From NCBI RefSeq assembly GCF_004359965.1, contig NZ_SMRQ01000017.1, positions 1 through 60,229 of the forward strand: DNA of 60,229 bases, written 5' to 3'. The translations under genes and the position numbers were made by a program. This stretch comes from Cognatilysobacter segetis (GTDB lineage Bacteria; Pseudomonadota; Gammaproteobacteria; Xanthomonadales; Xanthomonadaceae). Positions 39,990 through 49,180 of this stretch are shown piece by piece (position 1 is the stretch's first letter; each line of letters opens with the position of its first letter). The notes beneath the pieces were generated by a model. It did no database searches. It was not told where the DNA came from and saw nothing but the letters and a program-made list of their open reading frames with translations.

Positions 39990-40066
39990 TGCGGGGTGGA
40001 GCAGTCTGGCAGCTCGTCGGGCTCATAACCCGAAGGTCGCAGGTTCAAATCCTGCCCCCGCTACCA
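39990..40066 (+). tRNA. initiator tRNA-Met(CAT)
   Basis: A 77-nucleotide tRNA with encoded CCA. The anticodon stem has the three G-C pairs of initiators (GGG/CCC) around CTCATAA with anticodon CAT. Acceptor positions 2-7 pair (GCGGGG with CCCCGC), while position 1 is T and position 72 is T. This U-U mismatch is unpaired, as initiators require, but differs from the C-A mismatch of E. coli. It lies directly upstream of rimP-nusA-infB, like E. coli metY. Confidence 0.96.
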
Positions 40067-40161
40067 CATTGATCCGGCGGCAAAGCGGTTCGCCGACGGA
40101 TGAATGCTTGGGCTCGACGATCGCGGCTCCACGTGATCGACCGACATCCAGCAGTACCGGA

Positions 40162-40190
40162 CAAGGGGCCCAATGGGCCCCTTGTTGTTT
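40162..40190 (+). terminator. Rho-independent terminator between tRNA-fMet and rimP
   Basis: The 10-bp arms CAAGGGGCCC and GGGCCCCTTG enclose an AAT loop and are followed by TTGTTTT. It ends the tRNA transcript, or attenuates read-through into rimP-nusA. No clear separate promoter for rimP is visible in the 33 bases that remain, so partial read-through is likely. Confidence 0.9.
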
Positions 40191-40223
40191 TCGGATGCGG
40201 CGTAAAGCCACCGGAGGGATCGC

Positions 40224-40832
40224 ATGGCGGACAAAGCCACCCAAATCGCTGGCCTGCTTGCGCCGACGGTCGAGGCTCTTGGCCTCGAGCTGATCGGTAT
40301 CGAGTACCTGCCGTCGCCGGGCGGCGCGATGCTGCGCCTCTACATCGACGTCCCGCAGGCCGACGCGGCCGCCGGGCGCCTGGTCGGGATCGAGGACTGC
40401 GAGTCAGTGAGCCGCGAGGTGTCCGCGCAGCTCGATGTCGAGGACCCGATCACGAGTCATTACACGCTCGAGGTCTCGTCGCCGGGCGTCGACCGTCCGC
40501 TCTTCACGGCAGCGCATTTCGCGCGCTTCGCCGGTGAGGAAGCGAAGGTGACCCTGAAGCTGCCTCAGGACGGACGTCGCCGACTGCAGGGTCGCATCGC
40601 CGCCGTCGAGGGCGAGACCGTGCGGATGGAGGTCGAAGGCGTGGCCGGCCAGACCGTCGCGGTCGACGTGGCGATCGGCAATGTCGAGAAGGCCCGCCTG
40701 GTGCCCGACTGGACCGCTCTGGGCTTCGCACCGAGCAAGGAATCGAAGGGCCGGAGCGGCAAGGCCGCCAAGGCACCGAAGAAGCAAGCCAACCCTAAGC
40801 CGGCGGCCGAAGGCCCGACCGAGGCGGAGTAA
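40224..40832 (+). CDS. rimP: ribosome maturation factor RimP
   Basis: Assists assembly of the 30S subunit. The 202-residue product has the N-terminal alpha/beta domain ([24 protein letters not shown]) with [19 protein letters not shown] and [14 protein letters not shown], and the C-terminal SH3-like domain. A Lys/Ala/Pro-rich tail of about 35 residues is added at the C-terminus, longer than usual. nusA starts 7 bases downstream. Confidence 0.96.
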   Translation: MADKATQIAGLLAPTVEALGLELIGIEYLPSPGGAMLRLYIDVPQADAAAGRLVGIEDCESVSREVSAQLDVEDPITSHYTLEVSSPGVDRPLFTAAHFARFAGEEAKVTLKLPQDGRRRLQGRIAAVEGETVRMEVEGVAGQTVAVDVAIGNVEKARLVPDWTALGFAPSKESKGRSGKAAKAPKKQANPKPAAEGPTEAE

Positions 40833-40839
40833 TCGAGAG

Positions 40840-42351
40840 ATGAGCAAGGAACTTCTGATGGTCGTGGACGCGGTCGCCAACGAGAAGGGCGTCCCCCGCG
40901 ACGTCATTTTCGAGGCGATCGAAGCGGCGCTGGCCTCGGCCGCGAAAAAGCGCTACCACGACGAGGACGTGCTGGTGCGCGTCGCCATCGACCGCAAGGA
41001 CGGCAGCTACGAGACGTTCCGCCGCATGGAGGTCGTCGCCGACGACGTCGTGATGGAGTCGCCCGATCGGCAGATCCGCCTGATGGATGCCGTCGACGAA
41101 GTCGAGGGCGTCGAAGTCGGCGACTTCATCGAGGAACAGGTCGAGAACGCCGAGTTCGGCCGCATCGCCGCGCAGGCCGCGAAGCAGGTCATCGTGCAGA
41201 AGGTGCGCGAGGCCGAGCGCCAGCAGGTCATCGACGCATGGAAGGATCGCGTCGGCGAGCTCGTCACCGGCATCGTCAAGCGCGTGGAGCGCGGCAACAT
41301 CTACGTCGACCTGGGCGGCAACGCCGAGGCGATCATTCCGAAGGACAAGGGCATCCCGCGCGACGTGCTGCGTACCGGCGACCGCGTGCGCGGCTACCTG
41401 TTCGACGTGCGCCCGGAGCCGCGCGGCCCGCAGATCTTCATCAGCCGCGCCGCGCCCGAATTCATGATGGAGCTGTTCAAGCTCGAAGTGCCGGAAGTCG
41501 GGCAGGGCCTGGTCACGATCCGCGCCTGCGCCCGCGACCCGGGCGACCGCGCGAAGATCGCGGTGCTTGCGCACGACAACCGCACCGATCCGATCGGCGC
41601 ATGCATCGGCATGCGCGGCTCGCGCGTGCAGGCCGTGAGCAACGAGCTCAACGGCGAGCGCGTCGACATCATCCTGTGGTCGGATAACCCGGCGCAGTTC
41701 GTGATCAACGCGATGGCGCCGGCGGAAGTGCAGTCGATCGTCGTCGACGAGGACAAGCACTCGATGGACCTCGCGGTCGCCGAAGAGCGCCTCGCGCAGG
41801 CGATCGGCAAGGGCGGCCAGAACGTGCGCCTCGCCAGCCGGCTGACCGGCTGGCAGCTCAACGTCATGACGGCGGACCAGGTGCAGGCCAAGAGCGAGGC
41901 CGAGCAGGCCGCGTCGCGCGCGCTGTTCCAGGAAAAGCTCGAGGTCGACGAGGAAATCGCCGGCATCCTGGTGTCGGAAGGCTTCAACACGGTCGAGGAA
42001 ATCGCCTACGTACCGGTCGGCGAGCTGCTGGCGATCGAGGGCTTCGACGAGGACATCGTCGAGGAGCTGCGTTCGCGCGCCCGCGACTCGCTGCTCAACG
42101 ACGCGCTGGCCGAAGAGGAGTCGCTGGAAGGCCAGATGCCGTCCGACGACCTGCTCGCGCTCGAAGGCATGGACGAGGCAACCGCGCATGCGCTCGCCGG
42201 CCACGGCATCCGCACCAGCGAGGACCTGTCCGAGCTCGGCGCGGACGAGGTGGTCGAATTCGGCATCGACGGGCTGGACGAGGAACGCGCCGCGGCGCTG
42301 ATCCTGGCCGCCCGCGCCGAGGAGATCGCCCGGTTGGAGCGCGGCGAGTAA
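40840..42351 (+). CDS. nusA: transcription termination/antitermination factor NusA
   Basis: Binds RNA polymerase and nascent RNA to control pausing, termination and antitermination. The 503-residue product has the N-terminal polymerase-binding domain (1-125), an S1 domain (about 135-200, GIVKRVERGNIYVDLG), two KH domains (DPIGACIGMRGSRVQAV and AIGKGGQNVRLASRL) and two C-terminal acidic repeats (about 365-500, with LLAIEGFDEDIVEELR), as in gammaproteobacteria that can contact the alpha subunit. The ATG at 40840 has GAGAG upstream and gives MSKELLMVVDAVANEK. Confidence 0.97.
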   Translation: MSKELLMVVDAVANEKGVPRDVIFEAIEAALASAAKKRYHDEDVLVRVAIDRKDGSYETFRRMEVVADDVVMESPDRQIRLMDAVDEVEGVEVGDFIEEQVENAEFGRIAAQAAKQVIVQKVREAERQQVIDAWKDRVGELVTGIVKRVERGNIYVDLGGNAEAIIPKDKGIPRDVLRTGDRVRGYLFDVRPEPRGPQIFISRAAPEFMMELFKLEVPEVGQGLVTIRACARDPGDRAKIAVLAHDNRTDPIGACIGMRGSRVQAVSNELNGERVDIILWSDNPAQFVINAMAPAEVQSIVVDEDKHSMDLAVAEERLAQAIGKGGQNVRLASRLTGWQLNVMTADQVQAKSEAEQAASRALFQEKLEVDEEIAGILVSEGFNTVEEIAYVPVGELLAIEGFDEDIVEELRSRARDSLLNDALAEEESLEGQMPSDDLLALEGMDEATAHALAGHGIRTSEDLSELGADEVVEFGIDGLDEERAAALILAARAEEIARLERGE

Positions 42352-42422
42352 GCCGCCCCGCGGTCGTCGGCGCGCCCGACGGCCGCTTGGCGGTACCGGC
42401 GGGGCGCCCGCCCCGGCCGCGC

Positions 42423-42428
42423 TAGAAT
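42423..42428 (+). promoter_or_regulatory. putative internal -10 box for infB
   Basis: TAGAAT lies 49 bases before the infB ATG in the 126-base nusA-infB gap. A GC hairpin (arms GGCGGG at 42398-42403 and CCCGCC at 42407-42412) precedes it. This suggests infB can be transcribed separately from nusA. Confidence 0.45.
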
Positions 42429-42477
42429 TCAATGGATACGCCCGGCCCCGGCCGCGCCACGAGAACACGGAAACCGA

Positions 42478-45057
42478 ATGTCGCAGCAAACCACGATTCG
42501 CAAGCTTGCCGAGCTGGTCAACACGCCGGTCGAGACGCTGCTGGAACAGCTGGCGGAAGCCGGCATGAAGTTCAGTGGCCCCGACCAGGTGGTGACGAGC
42601 ATCGAGAAGGTGAAGCTGCTCGGCTTCCTGAAGCGTGCGCACGGCAAGGCCGACACGGCCGCGGCCGAAGCCGACGCGCCGAAGAAGATCACGCTCAACC
42701 GCACCCGGAAGCAGGAAATCACCGTGGGCGGTGGCGGCAAGGCGAAGGCGACGGTCGACGTCGTCGTTCGCAAGAAGGTCACGCTGGTGCGCTCGGACGA
42801 GGCGGGCGGTGGCCCGACCGACGAGCGCAGCGAGATCCTGCGCAAGCTCGAGGAGTCGCGTCAGCGCAACCTCGAGGAGCAGCAGCGCCTGGCCGAGTCC
42901 GACCGCAAGCGCGCCGAGGAGCTCGAGCGCGTCCGCCGTGAAGCGGCCGAAGCCGAACAGGCGCGCCTCGAAGCCGAGCGCATCGCCAAGGCAGCCGCGG
43001 AAGGCGATGCCGAGGTCCGCAAGCCGGCGGGCGGCCATGGCCGCCCCGCGCCGCGCGCGGCGGAGCCGGCGCGCGCACCGGCGCACGATGCCAAGCACAA
43101 GACGCGCGGTTCGCACGCGATGGTCGCCGGCGTCGAGGACGACGATCGCGCCAGCCGCTTCGCGGGCCAGATGCACCTGAGCGCGGCCGATCGCGCGCGC
43201 CGGGGTGCAGGCGGTCGCGGCAAGCCGAAGCCGGCCGGCCGTCGTCAGCTGGACCAGTCGCGCACCGGTTCGGGCTTCATGCGCCCGACCGCACCGGTCC
43301 GGCGCGAAGTCGCGATCGGCGAGACGATCACCGTCGCCGAGCTCGCGCAGAAGCTGGCGCTGAAGGGCGGCGACGTCGTCAAGGCGCTCTTCAAGATGGG
43401 CGTGATGGCGACGATCAACCAGACCGTCGACCACGACACGGCCGTGCTCGTGACCGAGGAGCTGGGCCATACCGCGGTCCGCGCCAGTGACACCACCGCC
43501 GAGGACCTGCTGATCGCGCACGTCGAGGAAGGCCAGGGCGAGAAGGCCCCGCGTCCGCCGGTCGTCACGATCATGGGCCACGTCGACCACGGCAAGACCT
43601 CGCTGCTCGACTACATCCGACGCACGAAGGTCGCGTCGGGCGAGGCGGGCGGCATCACGCAGCATATCGGCGCGTACCACGTCGAGACGCCGAGGGGCGT
43701 CATCAGCTTCCTCGATACCCCGGGCCACGCGGCGTTCTCCGCCATGCGTGCCCGCGGCGCGAAGCTGACCGACGTCGTGGTGCTGGTGGTCGCGGCCGAC
43801 GACGGCGTCATGCCGCAGACCATCGAGGCCGTGCAGCACGCGAAAGCCGCGGGCGTGCCGCTCGTGGTCGCGATCAACAAGATCGACAAGTCCGATGCCG
43901 ATCCGAGCCGCGTGAAGAACGAGCTGCTCGCGCACGACGTCGTGGCCGAGGAATTCGGCGGCGACACGCAGATGGTCGAGCTTTCCGCCAAGACCGGCGC
44001 GGGCGTCGACGAACTGCTCGACGCGCTGGCGCTGCAGGCCGAAGTGCTCGAGCTGCGCGCCGTGCCGACTGGCCGCGCGACGGGCGTCGTCATCGAGTCG
44101 TCGCTCGACAAGGGCCGTGGCCCGGTCGCGACGGTGCTCGTGCAGCAGGGCGAACTGCAGAAGGGCGACTATGTCGTCTGCGGCGTGCAGTACGGCCGCG
44201 TTCGCGCGCTGTTCGACGAGAACGGACAGCAGGTGCAGTCGGCGGGACCGTCGATCCCGGTGCAGGTGCTCGGCCTGTCGGGCGTGCCTGACGCGGGCGA
44301 CGACCTCGTCGTCGTCGAGGACGAGCGTCTCGCCAAGGACGTTGCACAGCAGCGCGATACCAAGCGCCGCGAGCATCGCCTCGTGGCACAGGGCGGCAAC
44401 CGCATGGAGGACATCCTCGCCCAGATGGGCGAGGGCGCCGGCCAGCTCACGCTCAACCTCGTCGTCAAGGCGGACGTGCAGGGCTCCGTCCAGGCACTCC
44501 GCGACGCGCTGACCGGCCTGTCGAACGACCAGATCCGCATCAACGTGATCGGCTCGGGCGTGGGCGGTATCACCGAGTCGGATGCCCAGCTCGCGGCGAC
44601 GTCGAAGGCCACGATCATCGGCTTCAACGTGCGTGCGGACGCGACGGCGCGCAAGGTCATCGAGAACCAGGGCGTGGACCTGCGCTACTTCTCGATCATC
44701 TACGACGTCATCGACCAGGTGAAGCAGATCGCGTCGGGCGTGCTCGGCAAGGAAATCCGCGAGGAGATCATCGGTACCGCCGAGGTTCGCGACGTGTTCC
44801 GCTCGTCGAAGTTCGGCGCGGTCGCCGGCTGCATGGTCATCGAGGGCGTCATCCGTCGCGGCAAGCCGATCCGCGTGTTGCGCCAGCAGACGGTCATCTT
44901 CGAAGGCGAGCTGGAATCGCTGCGTCGCTTCAAGGAGAACGTGGACGAAGTGCGCAACGGCACGGAGTGCGGCATCGGCGTCAAGGCGTACAACGACGTC
45001 AAGCCCGGTGACCAGATCGAGTGCTTCGAGCGCATCGAAGTCCAGCGCACGCTCTGA
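42478..45057 (+). CDS. infB: translation initiation factor IF-2
   Basis: A GTPase that brings initiator tRNA to the 30S subunit. The 859-residue product has the N-terminal IF2N domain ([20 protein letters not shown]), a charged linker of Arg/Glu/Ala repeats (about 100-260), a second IF2N domain, the G domain with GHVDHGKTS starting at residue 367, DTPGHAAF and NKIDK, and the C-terminal fMet-tRNA-binding domains ending [13 protein letters not shown]. Internal starts giving shorter isoforms, as in E. coli, cannot be judged from sequence. Its stop and the rbfA ATG share one base (TGATG). Confidence 0.97.
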   Translation: MSQQTTIRKLAELVNTPVETLLEQLAEAGMKFSGPDQVVTSIEKVKLLGFLKRAHGKADTAAAEADAPKKITLNRTRKQEITVGGGGKAKATVDVVVRKKVTLVRSDEAGGGPTDERSEILRKLEESRQRNLEEQQRLAESDRKRAEELERVRREAAEAEQARLEAERIAKAAAEGDAEVRKPAGGHGRPAPRAAEPARAPAHDAKHKTRGSHAMVAGVEDDDRASRFAGQMHLSAADRARRGAGGRGKPKPAGRRQLDQSRTGSGFMRPTAPVRREVAIGETITVAELAQKLALKGGDVVKALFKMGVMATINQTVDHDTAVLVTEELGHTAVRASDTTAEDLLIAHVEEGQGEKAPRPPVVTIMGHVDHGKTSLLDYIRRTKVASGEAGGITQHIGAYHVETPRGVISFLDTPGHAAFSAMRARGAKLTDVVVLVVAADDGVMPQTIEAVQHAKAAGVPLVVAINKIDKSDADPSRVKNELLAHDVVAEEFGGDTQMVELSAKTGAGVDELLDALALQAEVLELRAVPTGRATGVVIESSLDKGRGPVATVLVQQGELQKGDYVVCGVQYGRVRALFDENGQQVQSAGPSIPVQVLGLSGVPDAGDDLVVVEDERLAKDVAQQRDTKRREHRLVAQGGNRMEDILAQMGEGAGQLTLNLVVKADVQGSVQALRDALTGLSNDQIRINVIGSGVGGITESDAQLAATSKATIIGFNVRADATARKVIENQGVDLRYFSIIYDVIDQVKQIASGVLGKEIREEIIGTAEVRDVFRSSKFGAVAGCMVIEGVIRRGKPIRVLRQQTVIFEGELESLRRFKENVDEVRNGTECGIGVKAYNDVKPGDQIECFERIEVQRTL

Positions 45058-45449
45058 TGCCGTCCAAGAGCTTCCATCGCACCGACCGCGTGGCCGCCCA
45101 GCTCCGTCGCGAGCTGGGCACGCTGGTACACGAGGCCGTCCGCGAACGCGGACTGCCGTCGGTCAGCGTGTCGGACGTTGAAGTCACGCGGGACATGGCC
45201 CACGCGAAGGTCTTCGTGACCGCGCTCCAGCCCGAGCGCGCGGACGAAGCGATGAAGGGCCTGAAGGACGTGGCGAAGCAGATCCGCTACGAACTCGGGC
45301 GTGCGATGAAGTTGCGCCACGTGCCGGAACTGCATTTCCACTACGACGCATCCTTCGATCGCGGCGAGCGCATCGACCAGCTGCTGCAGGCGAATCCGCC
45401 GATCGACGACGCAGCGGAGGGCGATACGTCCCCCGCGCGCGACGCCTGA
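45057..45449 (+). CDS. rbfA: ribosome-binding factor A
   Basis: A late 30S-assembly and cold-adaptation factor that binds near helix 1 of 16S rRNA. The 130-residue KH-like product has [38 protein letters not shown] and the C-terminal [20 protein letters not shown]. The ATG at 45057 overlaps the infB stop by one base; truB follows after 10 bases. Confidence 0.96.
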   Translation: MPSKSFHRTDRVAAQLRRELGTLVHEAVRERGLPSVSVSDVEVTRDMAHAKVFVTALQPERADEAMKGLKDVAKQIRYELGRAMKLRHVPELHFHYDASFDRGERIDQLLQANPPIDDAAEGDTSPARDA

Positions 45450-45459
45450 TCCCCGACCG

Positions 45460-46425
45460 GTGAACGGCAAGACGCGGTTCCGTCGGCTCGACGGCATCCT
45501 GCTGCTCGACAAGCCGTCGGGCATGAGCTCGAACCAGGCGCTCCAGCGCGTCCGTCACCTGTTCCGCGCCGAGAAGGCCGGACACACCGGCAGCCTCGAT
45601 CCGCTGGCGACCGGCCTGCTGCCGGTCTGCTTCGGCGAGGCGACGAAGATCGCGGGCCTGCTGCTCGGGTCGCGCAAGGGCTACGAAACCGTTGCCCGAC
45701 TGGGCATCACCACGGATACCGACGACGCCGACGGCAGCGTACTGCGCGAGCGGCCGGTGCCGGTGCTGGACCCCGTGGCGCTCGATGCTGCCCTTGCGAG
45801 GTTCCTGGGGCGGATTCGCCAGCGCGCGCCCATCTACTCGGCGCTCAAGCAGGGCGGCGAGGCGCTCTACGCGAAGGCGCGGCGAGGCGAGGCAGTGGAC
45901 GCGCCGGAACGCGACGTCGACGTGGACGTCTTTCGAGTCGTGGAGCGCGGCGAGGGCTGGCTGAGGCTGTACGTCGAATGCGGATCGGGCACGTACGTGC
46001 GCAGCCTGGTGCGCGACCTCGGTGAGGCGCTGGGCTGCGGTGCGCACGTCGCCGAACTGCGCCGGCTTTGGGTGGAACCGTTCGGCGCACCCGTCATGCA
46101 TACGCTGGCGGACCTGCAGGCGGCCGATGCAGGCGCGCTCGACAGTCGCCTGTTGCCGATCGACGTGGGCCTGGCGGGCTTTCCGCAACGCCTGCTTGAC
46201 GACACCGCGGCCCGCCGCTTCGGGCACGGCCAGACGGTACCGGATCCGTCCGAAGCGGCCGCGAGCCCGGCTCCAGCCGCGCGCCCGTCCAGCGCCGGCA
46301 GCCACGGCGGCAGTGATCTCATGGTCGTGCGTGGCCCGGACGGACGGCTGCTGGGTCTCGCGGCGCCGCTGGACGGCATGCTGAAACCGCAACGTCTCTT
46401 CAACTGGGCGGCCGACGCCGCCTAG
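45460..46425 (+). CDS. truB: tRNA pseudouridine(55) synthase TruB
   Basis: Makes the universal pseudouridine 55 in the tRNA T loop. The 321-residue product has [19 protein letters not shown], the catalytic Asp47 in [23 protein letters not shown]-like [25 protein letters not shown] and [12 protein letters not shown]. The C-terminus carries a PUA-like domain with an Ala/Ser-rich insertion. It starts with GTG. Confidence 0.96.
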   Translation: MNGKTRFRRLDGILLLDKPSGMSSNQALQRVRHLFRAEKAGHTGSLDPLATGLLPVCFGEATKIAGLLLGSRKGYETVARLGITTDTDDADGSVLRERPVPVLDPVALDAALARFLGRIRQRAPIYSALKQGGEALYAKARRGEAVDAPERDVDVDVFRVVERGEGWLRLYVECGSGTYVRSLVRDLGEALGCGAHVAELRRLWVEPFGAPVMHTLADLQAADAGALDSRLLPIDVGLAGFPQRLLDDTAARRFGHGQTVPDPSEAAASPAPAARPSSAGSHGGSDLMVVRGPDGRLLGLAAPLDGMLKPQRLFNWAADAA

Positions 46426-46446
46426 CGGCCGGTGCCACTGTCCGCC

Positions 46447-46476
46447 TTGTTGGGGCCGACCCCCGGCGGCTACAAT
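46447..46476 (+). promoter_or_regulatory. promoter of rpsO
   Basis: TTGTTG at 46447-46452 and TACAAT at 46471-46476 are separated by 18 bases. The predicted leader of just over 100 bases (about 46484-46590) is long enough for the autoregulatory S15-binding structure known upstream of rpsO in other bacteria, though I could not establish its fold. Confidence 0.6.
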
Positions 46477-46590
46477 ATGCGCGCCTTCGGGCACCCCTCA
46501 TCATCAACCGACGGCCCAGGCGGTGCGTCGGCCCGGAAGTCTTTCCGTCGCCGAATGCGTCTGCAGGGTCCGCGTCTCCAAGGAAACAAG

Positions 46591-46851
46591 ATGTCGATCG
46601 ATACCGCAAAGGTCATCACCGAACACGCGCGCGGCGCCAACGACACCGGTTCGCCGGAAGTCCAGGTCGCCCTGCTCACCGCCCGCATCGAGCAGCTGTC
46701 CGAGCACTTCAAGCTGCACAAGCAGGACCACCATTCGCGTCGTGGCCTGCTGCAGATGGTCAACCGCCGTCGCAGCCTGCTGGACTACCTGAAGCGGAAA
46801 GACAACGAGCGCTACAAGGCCCTGATCGAGAAGCTCGGTCTGCGCCGCTAA
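46591..46851 (+). CDS. rpsO: 30S ribosomal protein S15
   Basis: Binds 16S rRNA helices in the platform and bridges to the large subunit. The 86-residue product has the invariant [32 protein letters not shown] and RRSLLDYLK. The ATG at 46591 follows AAGGAAA. The open frame continues upstream to 46432, but that part is leader RNA. A terminator-like hairpin follows before pnp. Confidence 0.98.
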   Translation: MSIDTAKVITEHARGANDTGSPEVQVALLTARIEQLSEHFKLHKQDHHSRRGLLQMVNRRRSLLDYLKRKDNERYKALIEKLGLRR

Positions 46852-46862
46852 GCGAGACACCG

Positions 46863-46895
46863 ACCGCGGCGCAGTGATGCGCCGCGGTTTGTTTT
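46863..46895 (+). terminator. terminator/attenuator between rpsO and pnp
   Basis: The 10-bp arms ACCGCGGCGC and GCGCCGCGGT enclose AGTGAT and are followed by TTGTTTT. In E. coli the rpsO-pnp interval likewise has a terminator with partial read-through, and RNase III sites control pnp; this hairpin sits in the matching place. Confidence 0.88.
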
Positions 46896-46965
46896 GGGAC
46901 ATGCAGAAGCACCGGCCGGGGCAGGGGCCCCGGACGAAACCAAGCGACACAAGGGATCACACAAC

Positions 46966-49074
46966 GTGGCGAAAATTACCAAGACCTTCCAGTACGGCGC
47001 CCACCAGGTCACGCTGGAGACCGGCGAAATCGCACGCCAGGCAGGCGGCGCGGTCCTCGTGAAGATGGACGACACCGTGGTGCTCGTTTCGGCCGTCGCG
47101 GCCAAGACGGCACGTGAAGGCCAGGACTTCTTCCCGCTCACGGTCGACTACCAGGAGCGTTTCTACGCCGGTGGCCGCATTCCGGGCGGGTTCTTCAAGC
47201 GCGAAGGCCGCGCGACGGAGAAGGAGACGCTGATCTCGCGCCTCATCGACCGTCCGATCCGCCCGCTGTTCCCCGAAGATTTCAAGAACGAAGTGCAGAT
47301 CATCGCGACCGTCGTCTCGATGAATCCGGAAGTCGACGGCGACATCCCGGCGCTGCTCGGCGCGTCCGCCGCGATGGCGCTGACCGGTGCGCCGTTCCAG
47401 GGCCCGATCGGCGCCGCGAAGGTCGGCTACATCAACGGCCAGTACGTGCTGAACCCGACCGCCTCCCAGCTGAAGGAATCGCAGCTCGAGCTCGTCGTCG
47501 CCGGTACGAAGGACGCCGTGCTGATGGTCGAGTCGGAAGCCGACGTGCTGTCGGAAGACGTGATGCTCGGCGCCGTGATGTTCGGCCACCAGGCCTCGCA
47601 GGTCGCGATCAATGCGATCAACGAGCTCGTCGCCGAAGCCGGCACCCAGTCGTGGAACTGGGAAGCGCCGTCGAAGAACGAGTCGATGATCGACGCGCTG
47701 CGCAATGCGATCGGTGATCGCCTCGGTGCCGCGTACCAGATCGTCAACAAGGCCGAACGCCGCACGTCGATCCAGACGCTGAAGAAGGCCGCGATGGAGA
47801 TGCTGCAGCCGCACGTCGAAACGCACGGCTGGAATCCGAACGACGTCTCGAAGGAATTCGGCGAGCAGGAATACCAGACGATGCGCCAGTCGGTGCTGCG
47901 CACGCGCAAGCGCATCGACGGCCGTGACCTGACCACCGTCCGCCCGATCACCTCGAAGGTGGGCGTGCTGCCGCGTACGCACGGCTCGGCGCTGTTCACC
48001 CGCGGCGAAACGCAGGCGCTCGTGGTCGCGACGCTCGGCACCGCGCGCGATGGCCAGATCATCGACGCCGTCTCGGGCGAGTACAAGGAACACTTCCTGT
48101 TTCACTACAACGTCCCGCCGTACTCGGTGGGCGAGACCGGCCGCATGATGGGCCCGAAGCGTCGCGAGATCGGCCACGGCCGCCTCGCCAAGCGCGGCAT
48201 CCTCGCCGTCATGCCGACGATGGAGGAGTTCCCGTACACCATCCGCGTCGTGTCGGAGATCACCGAGTCGAACGGCTCCTCGTCGATGGCGTCGGTCTGC
48301 GGTTCGTCGCTGGCGCTGATGGACGCGGGCGTTCCGATCAAGGCGCCGGTCGCGGGCATCGCGATGGGCCTGATCAAGGAAGGCGACGACTTCGCGGTCC
48401 TGTCCGACATCCTCGGTGACGAGGACCACCTCGGCGACATGGACTTCAAGGTGGCCGGCACCGCGGAAGGCATCACCGCGCTGCAGATGGACATCAAGAT
48501 CCATGGCATCACCGAGGAGATCATGAAGGTCGCGCTCGCGCAGGCGAAGCAGGGCCGTCTCCACATCCTCGGCGAGATGGCCAGCGCGCTGACGACGCCG
48601 CGCTCGGAGCTGTCCGAGTACGCGCCGCGCCTGCTCACGATGAAGATCCACCCGGACAAGATCCGCGAAGTGATCGGCAAGGGTGGCGCGACCATCCAGG
48701 CGATCACCAAGGAGACCGGCACGCAGATCGACATCCAGGACGACGGCACGATCGTCATCGCCTCGGTCAACGCCGCCGCCGCGCAGGCTGCCAAGGCGCG
48801 CATCGACCAGATCGTCTCCGACGTCGAGCCGGGCCGCATCTACGAAGGCAAGGTCGCCAAGATCATGGACTTCGGTGCGTTCGTGACCATCCTGCCGGGC
48901 AAGGACGGCCTGGTGCACGTCTCGCAGATCTCCAACGAGCGCGTCGAGAAGGTTTCGGACAAGCTGAAGGAAGGCGACGTGGTGAAGGTCAAGGTGCTGG
49001 AAGTCGACAAGCAGGGCCGCATCCGCCTGTCGATGAAGGCCGTCGAGGAAGGCGAGGGCGCCCCCGCCGAGTAA
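46966..49074 (+). CDS. pnp: polyribonucleotide nucleotidyltransferase (PNPase)
   Basis: A 3'-5' phosphorolytic RNase and degradosome component. The 702-residue product has two RNase PH-like domains (first with [21 protein letters not shown] and FKREGR, second with [18 protein letters not shown] and the catalytic [15 protein letters not shown]), a KH domain (about 555-615, [16 protein letters not shown]) and an S1 domain (about 620-690). The GTG at 46966 is chosen because it gives [11 protein letters not shown], the family N-terminus, with AAGGGAT upstream; an in-frame ATG at 46894 abuts the terminator and would add 24 foreign residues. Confidence 0.97.
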   Translation: MAKITKTFQYGAHQVTLETGEIARQAGGAVLVKMDDTVVLVSAVAAKTAREGQDFFPLTVDYQERFYAGGRIPGGFFKREGRATEKETLISRLIDRPIRPLFPEDFKNEVQIIATVVSMNPEVDGDIPALLGASAAMALTGAPFQGPIGAAKVGYINGQYVLNPTASQLKESQLELVVAGTKDAVLMVESEADVLSEDVMLGAVMFGHQASQVAINAINELVAEAGTQSWNWEAPSKNESMIDALRNAIGDRLGAAYQIVNKAERRTSIQTLKKAAMEMLQPHVETHGWNPNDVSKEFGEQEYQTMRQSVLRTRKRIDGRDLTTVRPITSKVGVLPRTHGSALFTRGETQALVVATLGTARDGQIIDAVSGEYKEHFLFHYNVPPYSVGETGRMMGPKRREIGHGRLAKRGILAVMPTMEEFPYTIRVVSEITESNGSSSMASVCGSSLALMDAGVPIKAPVAGIAMGLIKEGDDFAVLSDILGDEDHLGDMDFKVAGTAEGITALQMDIKIHGITEEIMKVALAQAKQGRLHILGEMASALTTPRSELSEYAPRLLTMKIHPDKIREVIGKGGATIQAITKETGTQIDIQDDGTIVIASVNAAAAQAAKARIDQIVSDVEPGRIYEGKVAKIMDFGAFVTILPGKDGLVHVSQISNERVEKVSDKLKEGDVVKVKVLEVDKQGRIRLSMKAVEEGEGAPAE

Positions 49075-49096
49075 TCGGCGCGGCATCCGGCGATTC

Positions 49097-49127
49097 GCGA
49101 AAGGCGGGCTTCGGCCCGCCATTTCGC
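49097..49127. terminator. terminator between pnp and the DUF1501 gene
   Basis: The arms GGCGGGC and GCCCGCC close a TTCG tetraloop, extended outward by GCGAAA and TTTCGC with one bulged base. It lies between convergent genes and could act on both strands; the T-run is short. Confidence 0.75.
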
Positions 49128-49180
49128 GTTCTGCGGCGCGGGTGCGCGATGCACGTCGAGCTTTCGCGCCACGCGGGACG

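Noticed and set aside
40795-44376. A 1193-codon open frame antisense to nusA-infB
   Set aside because: The same GC effect: repetitive Leu/Arg/Asp/His composition, no recognisable motif, no promoter or ribosome-binding context, and it spans two confirmed genes.
46432-46590. In-frame upstream extension of rpsO
   Set aside because: It covers the rpsO promoter and leader; S15 is 86-89 residues in nearly all bacteria and the ATG at 46591 has a good ribosome-binding site.
46894-46965. ATG at 46894 as start of pnp
   Set aside because: It abuts the rpsO terminator and would add 24 residues absent from the family; GTG 46966 has a better ribosome-binding site and gives the standard N-terminus.
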